From NCBI GenBank assembly GCA_013822915.1, contig PNLG01000152.1, positions 1 through 5,294 of the forward strand: a stretch of DNA of 5,294 nt, read 5' to 3'. How positions within the stretch are numbered: the first letter of the stretch is position 1; the number at the start of each line of letters is the position of its first letter. The stretch comes from Sphingomonas sp. GTDB taxonomy: Bacteria; Pseudomonadota; Alphaproteobacteria; Sphingomonadales; Sphingomonadaceae. A program made the translations under genes and the position numbers. Below, in pieces: positions 1-5,188 of this stretch. Under the pieces are notes generated by a model that was given only the letters and a program-made list of their open reading frames with translations, was not told the origin of the DNA and searched no databases.

Positions 1-152
1 GGGACGAGCTGACCACGACGCTCGCGGAAATCGCCCCGCGCGAAGTGTGGGTGACGCATGGGCGCGAGGACGCGCTGGTCCATTGGTGCATGACCCGCCA
101 GATCAAGGCGCGCGCACTTGCGCTGGTCGGTTATGAAGATGAGGATGATTGA
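1..152 (+). CDS. Ligase-associated DNA exonuclease, C-terminal fragment (5' end outside window)
   Basis: The reading frame starting at base 3 is open for 49 codons to a TGA at 150-152. It ends in a segment with VWVTHGRED, then an Ala/Leu-rich helix and LVGYEDEDD. I recognise this as the tail of the metallo-beta-lactamase/beta-CASP exonucleases that sit beside an ATP-dependent DNA ligase and an Lhr-type helicase in many proteobacteria. The THG strand followed by an amphipathic helix fits the end of the beta-CASP core; the acidic tail is usual for the group. Known for the family: a predicted DNA-processing nuclease working with the ligase in repair. The metal-binding HxHxDH motif would lie upstream and cannot be seen. 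Expected, but not visible, is a ligase gene to the left or close by. The gene converges on the minus-strand gene ending at 189, with a stem-loop between them. The family call rests on 49 residues, so it is good but not certain. Confidence 0.75.
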   Translation, partial: DELTTTLAEIAPREVWVTHGREDALVHWCMTRQIKARALALVGYEDEDD

Positions 153-198
153 CCGGGCCGAGTCATCGACATTGGGCGCTGCCAATGTTCAGCCGGTC
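151..198. terminator. Nested stem-loop between convergent genes, possible bidirectional terminator
   Basis: The inner stem is perfect: ACATTGG (169-175) pairs with CCAATGT (182-188) around a 6-nt loop. An outer stem, GACCGG (151-156) with CCGGTC (193-198), encloses it through an asymmetric internal loop. The structure covers the last bases of both stop codons (TGA 150-152 on +, and the complement of TGA at 189-191). There is no T-run on either side, so it is not a classical intrinsic terminator. It may instead slow polymerase or protect the 3' ends of both mRNAs. The location between two convergent genes is the main reason to take it seriously. Confidence 0.4.
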
Positions 199-593
199 GC
201 GCCAGCCTGATGCGGGAGCGCGTGCTCCTCTTCGAACAGCCAAGCCTGGGCATCATCCATGGAGGTGAAGTAACCGACATCGCGCATGGCCGCTGCCCGC
301 TTGAGCTGCAACCGCGCCAGCGACGATGCCTGCACAAAGGCCAGCCGCCGCGAGCGATAGGCCGCCCCGGCGAGCACATCGGCCCAGGCCACGACAATGT
401 CCTGCGCCTGGATCTTCATGGCGCGCACATCGGCCAGCGTGACATGCTCGTTGGGCCCGCAGCGCAGCCGCGCATGCGCCACTTCGCGTGCGGTGAGAAA
501 GGCGTCGACATCCGCGCGGGAGAAAAAACCACCCAGGGTGATCACCACCAAATTGCGCCGAACATCGACATCGAAATAGAAATTTGCGCTCAT
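189..593 (-). CDS. STAS/SpoIIAA-like domain protein of unknown function
   Basis: The product has 134 residues with no signal peptide or membrane segment, so it is probably cytosolic. Predicted order from pattern: beta strands around FYFDVD and LVVITLGGFF (residues 5-24), a helix at ADVDAFLTAREVAHAR (27-42), a strand at HVTLADVRAMK (50-60), a long helix (62-77), a strand at RLAFVQA (83-89), a helix at LARLQLKRAAAMRD (92-105), and the ending YFTSMDDAQAWLFEE (108-122). The alternating strand/helix order and the F-x-S/D-x-x-x-A-x-x-WL ending resemble the STAS/SEC14-like (SpoIIAA-like) single-domain proteins. No conserved phosphoacceptor Ser/Thr can be assigned with confidence. The start is supported by GAGG 4 nt upstream of the ATG. 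It follows rpoN on the same strand after 73 bp, so co-transcription is possible; a weak -10-like TAATAT at 615-620 (minus strand) could also give it its own promoter. Function is unknown; family assignment is moderate. Confidence 0.7.
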   Translation of the reverse strand: MSANFYFDVDVRRNLVVITLGGFFSRADVDAFLTAREVAHARLRCGPNEHVTLADVRAMKIQAQDIVVAWADVLAGAAYRSRRLAFVQASSLARLQLKRAAAMRDVGYFTSMDDAQAWLFEEEHALPHQAGATG

Positions 594-666
594 GCTGCCT
601 CGTTTGGCACGTCGATATTAAAAAAGCGCAAAAATCGGATAAAATCGCACCTCGCGGGCGTAGTCG

Positions 667-2151
667 TTAACCCTTCGCCAAAGCCTTGGCGCGGCGGCGC
701 TGCACGCTGCTGCCCAGCCCCAAGGCTTCGCGATATTTGGCAACCGTGCGCCGGGCGATGTCAAAGCCGCGGGCTTTCAGCATATCGACCAGCGTATCGT
801 CCGACAGGATCGTGGCGCCCTCGCCCGCGATCAGCGCCTTGATCGCTGCTTTCACCGCCTCCGCCGATACCGCATCGCCGCCATCAGCGGACTGGATTGC
901 AGACGTGAAAAAATACTTAAGTTCATACAGCCCGCGCTCGCAGCTCAGATATTTGTTGCTGGTCACCCGACTGACGGTCGATTCGTGCATTTCGATCGCG
1001 TCGGCAACCTGGCGCAGCGTCAGCGGGCGCAGATGCGCAACGCCGTTCAGGAAAAATGCTTCCTGCTGCTTCACGATTTCGGTCGCGACCTTGATGATCG
1101 TGCGTTGCCGCTGGTCAAGCGCCTTGACCAGCCAATTGGCGCTGGCCAGCATGTCGCCCAGCCAAGCCTTGGCCATCTTGTCCCGCGGGCCGGTGCTGAG
1201 CTCGGCATAATAGCTCCGATTGACGAGCAGACGCGGCAGCGTGGCGGAATTCATCTCGATTGCCCAGCCCCCCCGGCGGCGCGCGACGAACAGGTCGGGG
1301 ATCACCGGCTGCGACGGTTCGCCGCCGTAGCGACAGCCGGGCTTGGGATCATAGTTGCGCAACTCGCGGATCATGTCCGCCATATCCTCATCATCGACGC
1401 CGCACATCCGCTTGAGCCGCGCCAGTTCGCCGCGCGCGAGCAGATCGAGATTGTCGATCAGCCGGGCCATGGCGGGATCATATCGGTCGGCTTCGCGCGC
1501 CTGCAGCGCCAGACATTCGGACAGGTTGCGCGCGCCGACGCCGGTTGGGTCAAAGGTCTGGATCATTGCGAGCACGGCCTCCACGCGCGCTACCGACACG
1601 CCCAGACGAGTCGCAATGTCAGCCAGCGACACGGTCAGATAGCCGCACTCGTCAATCTGGTCGATCAGATGCGCGGCAATGAACGCATCGGCGCCGCTGA
1701 CCACTGGCCCCGCCTGCGCCAACAGGTGATCGGCAAGGCTAACGCCCCCGCCCGCGACCGACTCAAATTCGGGCGCGTCGAGCGACGTGGACCCACTCGC
1801 ACCGTTCAGCCCCAGCGCACCATCCATCCCCGCGCCGTCGCTGGGGCTGTCATGGTGGAATGTTTCGGTCGCGAAATCGACATCGAGTGCGGCCTCTCCG
1901 GTATCGCCCGGACCGTTAAGCAGTTCGTCGGCGCTGGCCGGTTCATCGCGCGGGGCAGGCGGCTCGGGCGCTTCCGGGGTGCCGTCATCCTCCGGCGCGG
2001 ACTCGAGCAGCGGGTTGCGCTCAATCTCCTCGGCAATGAAGGTTTCGATCTCAAGGTTCGACAGCGCAAGCAGGCGGATCGCCTGTTGCAACTGCGGCGT
2101 CATCACCAGCGATTGCGACTGGCGCAGGTCGAGGCGGGGGGCCAAACTCAT
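667..2151 (-). CDS. rpoN: RNA polymerase sigma-54 factor (RpoN)
   Basis: This is the alternative sigma factor that binds core polymerase and directs it to -24/-12 promoters (GG...GC), where opening requires an AAA+ enhancer-binding protein. The 494 residues match the family's usual length. Region I (about 1-50) has the Gln/Leu-rich start with MTPQLQQAIRLLALSNLE and EEIERNPLLE. Region II (about 51-135) is acidic, Pro/Gly/Ala-rich and poorly conserved. The core-binding region follows (about 136-330, with FDPTGVGARNLSECLALQ at 200-217). The DNA-binding helix-turn-helix is near 377-400 (TLRQVADAIEMHESTVSRV), and the invariant RpoN box ARRTVAKYRE is at 466-475, intact. The start is fixed by the conserved N-terminus, although the sequence before the ATG (a C-run then TGGG) is a poor ribosome-binding site. 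lptB ends 27 bp upstream, suggesting expression from the lptB transcript and perhaps translational coupling. No sigma-54 activator is encoded in the window. Confidence 0.97.
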   Translation of the reverse strand: MSLAPRLDLRQSQSLVMTPQLQQAIRLLALSNLEIETFIAEEIERNPLLESAPEDDGTPEAPEPPAPRDEPASADELLNGPGDTGEAALDVDFATETFHHDSPSDGAGMDGALGLNGASGSTSLDAPEFESVAGGGVSLADHLLAQAGPVVSGADAFIAAHLIDQIDECGYLTVSLADIATRLGVSVARVEAVLAMIQTFDPTGVGARNLSECLALQAREADRYDPAMARLIDNLDLLARGELARLKRMCGVDDEDMADMIRELRNYDPKPGCRYGGEPSQPVIPDLFVARRRGGWAIEMNSATLPRLLVNRSYYAELSTGPRDKMAKAWLGDMLASANWLVKALDQRQRTIIKVATEIVKQQEAFFLNGVAHLRPLTLRQVADAIEMHESTVSRVTSNKYLSCERGLYELKYFFTSAIQSADGGDAVSAEAVKAAIKALIAGEGATILSDDTLVDMLKARGFDIARRTVAKYREALGLGSSVQRRRAKALAKG

Positions 2152-2178
2152 CCCAGGGGGGCGCCCGCGATCATCGCA

Positions 2179-2952
2179 TTACAGCGAAAAGCCCTCGCCC
2201 AGATACAGGCGGCGGACATTGGCATCGGCCACCAGCTCATCGGGCGACCCGGTGAACAGCACGCGACCGTCATAGATGATATAGGCGCGGTCGACGATTT
2301 CGAGCGTCTCGCGCACATTATGGTCGGTAATGAGCACGCCAATGCCGCGCTTTTTCAAGTCAATCACCAGATCGCGAATATCGGCAATCGAAATCGGGTC
2401 GATCCCGGCAAAGGGTTCGTCGAGCAACATAATCGACGGGTCGGCGGCCAGCGCGCGGGCAATTTCGGCGCGGCGCCGCTCGCCCCCCGACAGCGCCATT
2501 GCGGGCGCATCGCGCAGCCGGGTCAGGCCAAAATCGTCAAGTAGCTGGTCAAGCCTTGCCCGCCGCGCCGCGCCATCGGGCTCGGCCAGTTCGAGCACGC
2601 TCAAAATATTGCGCTCAACCGACAGCCCGCGAAAAATCGACGTTTCCTGCGGCAAATAGCCCAGGCCCAGGATCGCGCGGCGATACATGGGCAGCCCGGT
2701 AATATCGACACCGTCGAGCATGATGCGCCCCGAATCGGGCTTCACCAATCCCATGACCGAGTAAAAGCACGTCGTCTTGCCCGCGCCATTGGGGCCAAGC
2801 AGGCCGACAACCTCGCCATGCCCGACCGACACCGACACATCGGTCAGCACGGGCCGCTTGTCATACGCCTTGGCGATGGAAACGACTGCCAACCCCGCAG
2901 GCAGTGTTGCCGCGGGCGCGGAAGATTGGGCAAGAACCGCAGCCTGATCCAT
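2179..2952 (-). CDS. lptB: LPS export ABC transporter ATP-binding protein LptB
   Basis: This is the cytoplasmic ATPase of the LptB2FG(C) complex, which powers extraction of lipopolysaccharide from the inner membrane. All ABC motifs are intact (numbering from the third ATG; add 2 for the first): Walker A GPNGAGKT about 53-60, Q-loop in GYLPQETSIFR (Gln 102), signature LSGGERRR from about 154, Walker B IMLLDEPFAGIDP from about 174, and the switch His in LITDHNVRETLE (about 211). The phrases FAGIDPIS and YLGEGFSL are LptB hallmarks that separate it from amino-acid transporter ATPases. Three consecutive ATGs (2958, 2955, 2952) could start it. I chose 2952 because a GGA lies 6 nt before it, while the first ATG directly abuts that GGA. 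The protein has roughly 20 extra N-terminal residues (Ala/Pro-rich) compared with E. coli LptB. It lies 3' of lptA after a gap of about 165 bp that may hold a promoter, and just before rpoN. Confidence 0.97.
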   Translation of the reverse strand: MDQAAVLAQSSAPAATLPAGLAVVSIAKAYDKRPVLTDVSVSVGHGEVVGLLGPNGAGKTTCFYSVMGLVKPDSGRIMLDGVDITGLPMYRRAILGLGYLPQETSIFRGLSVERNILSVLELAEPDGAARRARLDQLLDDFGLTRLRDAPAMALSGGERRRAEIARALAADPSIMLLDEPFAGIDPISIADIRDLVIDLKKRGIGVLITDHNVRETLEIVDRAYIIYDGRVLFTGSPDELVADANVRRLYLGEGFSL

Positions 2953-2954
2953 CA

Positions 2955-3121
2955 TCATTCCAATTGTGGCGTTAAATGGTTAATCGATTCTGACCTATCG
3001 TGCGACCCCTCCACGCGATTGGCAAGATTCGTGCATGGTCGTTTGATCGGCTTGTGCATGATCCGAGCGGCAGCGCAAAGCTCCCCGAGCATCGAGCGAC
3101 CCTCACTTCCCCGTTTCGGCG
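2955..3121 (-). other. lptA-lptB intergenic region with possible regulatory sites
   Basis: This is the only long gap within the otherwise tight minus-strand cluster. Visible features: two TTAA half-sites 4 bp apart (2972-2975 and 2980-2983), the second within TTAACCAT on the minus strand (2976-2983); a GANTC site directly next to it (2986-2990) and a second GANTC at 3026-3030; and a direct repeat GTGCATG at 3031-3037 and 3054-3060. A weak promoter-like TTGCCA lies on the minus strand, but I see no convincing -10 at 17 bp. A short GCTC-GGG-GAGC hairpin followed by TTT occurs about 30 nt after lptA's stop, too small to call a terminator. A 45-codon frame at 2955-3092 is discussed separately. 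Confidence 0.4.
2972..2990 (-). promoter_or_regulatory. Candidate CtrA-type half-site next to a GANTC methylation site, upstream of lptB
   Basis: Read on the minus strand, the order is GAATC, GA, TTAACCAT, TTAA, ending 19 nt before the chosen lptB start. TTAACCAT is a known 8-mer half-site form bound by the cell-cycle regulator CtrA in alphaproteobacteria, and GANTC is the CcrM methylation site. The full CtrA motif (TTAA, 7 bp, TTAA) is not present: the spacing here is 4 bp. The position would place it close to or downstream of any transcription start, which fits repression better than activation. This is a motif match only. Confidence 0.25.
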
Positions 3122-3664
3122 CTACTTGTCCTCGCGCTTGGGCGCGGTGAACCGACCGGTGACGCGCCCCGATGGTGCGCTGTCAGTCGCGCCCGGCGCC
3201 CCGCCGCCCACCGACGACCCATCGATCGTGGCGCGATTGGTGTCGAGGTTAAAGGTCAACCGCCCGCCATTGATTACATTGCCATTGCCCTGACGCAGCG
3301 CGACATTGCCGATGAGCGTGACGACACGGCGGTTCAAATCATAAATCGCATATTGGCTGCGCGCGGTCTGATCGGGGCGGACGAGCGTGACACCTCCCGA
3401 CGCGTCGACCCGCGATGCTTGCGGCGAGCCACCGCCGAACAGATCGCCATCATAAACAATCGTCATCCGCGCCGCCGACAGCGTCATCTCGCTTTGCCGC
3501 ACCACGACATCGCCCGACAGGATGACGCGTTTGGCGCGATCATCAAGCTCTTGATGCGCCGCGGAAAAATCAATCGGCGCCGATGAATCATGGCGCGTCT
3601 GCGCGCTGCCCGACGCAGCCGCGCCAAGCGAGAGCAGCAACAGGGCATGAGACAACCGGGTCAT
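3122..3664 (-). CDS. lptA: LPS transport periplasmic protein LptA (OstA-like)
   Basis: This is the periplasmic bridge protein that oligomerises head-to-tail between LptC and LptD and carries LPS across the periplasm. The 180 residues begin with a typical Sec signal peptide (positive Arg3, hydrophobic core LSHALLLLSLGAAASGSA, likely cleavage after about residue 21). The mature part is made of short beta-strand repeats of the OstA/LptA type: VILSGDVVVRQSEMTLSAARM (about 47-67), a G/S-rich turn, GGVTLVR (90-96), then YAIYDLNRRVVTLIGNVAL (about 105-123) and INGGRLTFNLDTNRATIDG. The last 30 residues are low-complexity (GGGAPGATDSAPSG) and end in a basic/acidic tail, probably a flexible C-terminus. 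The start lies only 5 nt after the lptC stop and lacks a strong ribosome-binding site, so translation is probably coupled to lptC. Length is close to E. coli LptA (185). Confidence 0.93.
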   Translation of the reverse strand: MTRLSHALLLLSLGAAASGSAQTRHDSSAPIDFSAAHQELDDRAKRVILSGDVVVRQSEMTLSAARMTIVYDGDLFGGGSPQASRVDASGGVTLVRPDQTARSQYAIYDLNRRVVTLIGNVALRQGNGNVINGGRLTFNLDTNRATIDGSSVGGGAPGATDSAPSGRVTGRFTAPKREDK

Positions 3665-3669
3665 GCGCG

Positions 3670-4308
3670 CTATTTCAGGCTTCGTGGCGTAATGCGCAAG
3701 TGCGTGTTGCCGTCGAGACGCACAATCCGCCGGTCAAGATCGGCCGTCATCCGGTCGGCGCGAAACGACCCTTGCGGTAAAGTGCCCCGCACGGGTTGAT
3801 TACTGAACAAGCGGCGCGACTTGAAATCGATTACCGCACTGCTGGTGGTCAACCCATAGCCATCGGCGGCGCGCAGCTGCACCGCGCTGTCGACCGCAAC
3901 CTGTTCGCGCTTCATGTCATAGCGCCCCCGGTCGGCGGCCAGCGTCGCAGGGCCGTCGGCAAGCGCGATCCGCGCGGCCAGCCCGCTGAGCTGCACCACG
4001 GGTTCGGCGGAGCTTTTCTGCACCGCTGAGTCGGCGCTGATCGAAAAGCTGCGACCAAGCTGGTCGGCACCGCGATACATCGCCGATTGAATACGCAGCC
4101 GTTCGCTTGCCACCTCGACCTTGTTCTTGTCGAGCAGGAAGCTGACATCGCCGCTGCCCTGAAGCGGCATGAACACCAAAAACGCGCTCAACACCCCGAT
4201 CAGCACTGGCAGGATAAAGCGCGACACGCCGACGACGACATCGTGCCGACTGTCGGGTGCCGCCCAACGCTGACGCACCGACCGGATGCGGTTGGCGCGA
4301 TCAGACAT
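3670..4308 (-). CDS. lptC: LPS export ABC transporter periplasmic protein LptC
   Basis: This is the bitopic inner-membrane component that receives LPS from LptB2FG and passes it to LptA. From the chosen start it has 212 residues: a positively charged cytoplasmic segment (RANRIRSVRQRW), one transmembrane helix at about 31-48 (FILPVLIGVLSAFLVFMP), and a periplasmic beta-jellyroll. The LptC-domain opening is KVEVASERLRIQSAMYRGAD (63-82); the later part (about 124-207) repeats OstA-like strands, as in GRYDMKREQVAVDSAVQL and NQPVRGTLPQGSFRADRM. The frame is open further upstream to an ATG at 4374, but those 22 extra residues lie inside nrnC and show no family similarity. The ATG at 4308 gives the normal length and an 8-bp overlap with the end of nrnC, which suggests coupled translation, since no clear ribosome-binding site precedes it. 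Slightly longer than E. coli LptC (191). Confidence 0.92.
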   Translation of the reverse strand: MSDRANRIRSVRQRWAAPDSRHDVVVGVSRFILPVLIGVLSAFLVFMPLQGSGDVSFLLDKNKVEVASERLRIQSAMYRGADQLGRSFSISADSAVQKSSAEPVVQLSGLAARIALADGPATLAADRGRYDMKREQVAVDSAVQLRAADGYGLTTSSAVIDFKSRRLFSNQPVRGTLPQGSFRADRMTADLDRRIVRLDGNTHLRITPRSLK

Positions 4309-4921
4309 GCGCGAAAATGTCAATTTCGGGCCAGCCCGCCAGATCAAGCTCGGCGCGCGCGGGCAGGAAATCAAAACACGCCTGTGCGAGCGCCATCCGA
4401 CCTTCGCGGATCAAACGCCGGTCGAGCTCGGTCTTCAACGCGTGGAGATGCCGGACATCGGACGCCGCATAGTCTTTTTGCGCGTCGCTCAATTCGGGGC
4501 CGCCCCAGTCGGACGATTGCTGCACCTTTGACACTTCCTGGCCGAGCAATTCGCGCACCAGCTCTTTCAACCCGTGCCGGTCGGTATAGGTGCGCACCAG
4601 CCGCGACGCGATCTTTGTGCAGTATACCGGCGTTGCCGCGACACCCAGATAATGGCGAATCGCGGCCAGATCGAACCGGGCGAAGTGAAACAGCTTCACC
4701 CGGGCAGAATCGCTCAACACCGCGCGAAGATTTGGCGCGGCATAGCTGCTTCCGGGCGAGAATCGCACCAGATGTTCATCCCCGCCGCCATCCGACAGCT
4801 GGACCACACACAGCCGGTCGCGCGCGGTCATCAGCCCCATGGTTTCGGTATCAACCGCAATCGCGGCGCCGGGCGCGAAAACATCGCCGGGCAAATCTTC
4901 TTCGTGAAAAATAACAGCCAT
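4301..4921 (-). CDS. nrnC: NrnC-type DEDDy 3'-5' exoribonuclease (nanoRNase C)
   Basis: This is an RNase D-like nuclease of the alphaproteobacterial NrnC family, which degrades dinucleotide RNA and so takes the place of Orn; known members form ring-shaped octamers. From ATG 4921 it has 206 residues, the same as characterised NrnC, and lacks the HRDC domains of full RNase D. Catalytic DEDDy residues are all present: Asp24 and Glu26 in AVDTETMGL (Exo I), Asp84 in FHFARFDLAAI (Exo II), Tyr151 and Asp155 in DYAASDVRHLH (Exo III). Other family hallmarks are CTKIASRLVRTYTDRHGLKE (about 101-120), QQSSDWGG and the ending GWPEIDIFAHV. The frame extends upstream to 5047, but the extra 42 residues look non-coding, and the 4921 start has GGA 5 nt upstream. 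It is the first gene of the minus-strand cluster and overlaps lptC by 8 bp. Often annotated simply as ribonuclease D. Confidence 0.95.
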   Translation of the reverse strand: MAVIFHEEDLPGDVFAPGAAIAVDTETMGLMTARDRLCVVQLSDGGGDEHLVRFSPGSSYAAPNLRAVLSDSARVKLFHFARFDLAAIRHYLGVAATPVYCTKIASRLVRTYTDRHGLKELVRELLGQEVSKVQQSSDWGGPELSDAQKDYAASDVRHLHALKTELDRRLIREGRMALAQACFDFLPARAELDLAGWPEIDIFAHV

Positions 4922-5188
4922 GGGGTTCCGCGTAGCCGCTCCGCGCGCGGCGCTCAATGGCGCAGCGGTCGAATATCCCGATTGGCGCGCAACGCTTGCC
5001 GAATTTGGCCCGCGCAAAGAAATTGGGGCACACCCGTATGATCGCAAAAGAATTTGTTCGCAGATCGGCCGCTTTTACGATATGCGATGACTCGGCGCAT
5101 AGCGATACCGCGCCGGAAGACCCGCGTTTGTCGTCCGAGGCTAGGGTTCTTGCATCTATTTCGGGCGGACCGGGAAGACGAACAGGGC
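4922..5188. promoter_or_regulatory. Divergent intergenic region between nrnC and the cold-shock-like gene
   Basis: This 267-bp stretch must hold the promoters for the minus-strand nrnC-lpt cluster and for the plus-strand cold-shock-like gene. I can see a 10-bp palindrome CCGCGCGCGG at 4941-4950, 20 nt before the nrnC start, and a 6-bp inverted repeat TATGCG/CGCATA (5081-5086 and 5096-5101, 9-nt loop). The central part, about 5040-5090, is noticeably richer in A and T than its surroundings. A weak promoter-like pair on the plus strand is TTGTTC (about 5055) and TACGAT (about 5077) with a 16-bp spacer; I do not claim it. An 81-codon plus-strand frame at 4957-5202 uses mixed third positions and rare codons (AGA, ATA, AGG) and looks non-coding. 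Confidence 0.4.
5081..5101 (+). repeat. Inverted repeat (6-bp stem, 9-nt loop) upstream of the cold-shock-like gene
   Basis: TATGCG (5081-5086) and CGCATA (5096-5101) are perfect inverted repeats around ATGACTCGG. The loop contains a GANTC site. It lies about 88 nt before the ATG at 5189, so it could be in the 5' leader of the cold-shock-like mRNA or be a binding site for a dimeric regulator. No function can be assigned from the sequence alone. Confidence 0.3.

Noticed and set aside
605..619. TGGCACG resembling the -24 element of a sigma-54 promoter, just downstream of rpoN
   Set aside because: The required GC of the -12 element is absent: the expected TTGC position reads TATT. It would also point into rpoN antisense.
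594..666. T-rich minus-strand stretch after rpoN as an intrinsic terminator
   Set aside because: There is a run of six T, but the best stem I can find before it has only about 3 bp, so it is not a terminator by the usual criteria.
985..2544. 519-codon plus-strand open frame opposite rpoN and lptB
   Set aside because: It is the antisense shadow of two clearly conserved genes in high-GC DNA; the product has no recognisable domain and crosses both genes and their gap.
4309..4374. 22-residue N-terminal extension of LptC to an upstream ATG
   Set aside because: It lies fully within nrnC and is not LptC-like; the ATG at 4308 gives the normal membrane-anchor position and length.
4087..4914. 275-codon plus-strand open frame opposite nrnC and lptC
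   Set aside because: It is antisense to nrnC and lptC, whose catalytic and membrane motifs are intact; the Arg/Pro/Ser-rich composition is typical of a shadow frame.
4922..5047. 42-residue N-terminal extension of NrnC
   Set aside because: The extra residues look like translated non-coding DNA; the start at 4921 gives the family's 206-residue length and has a GGA at suitable spacing.
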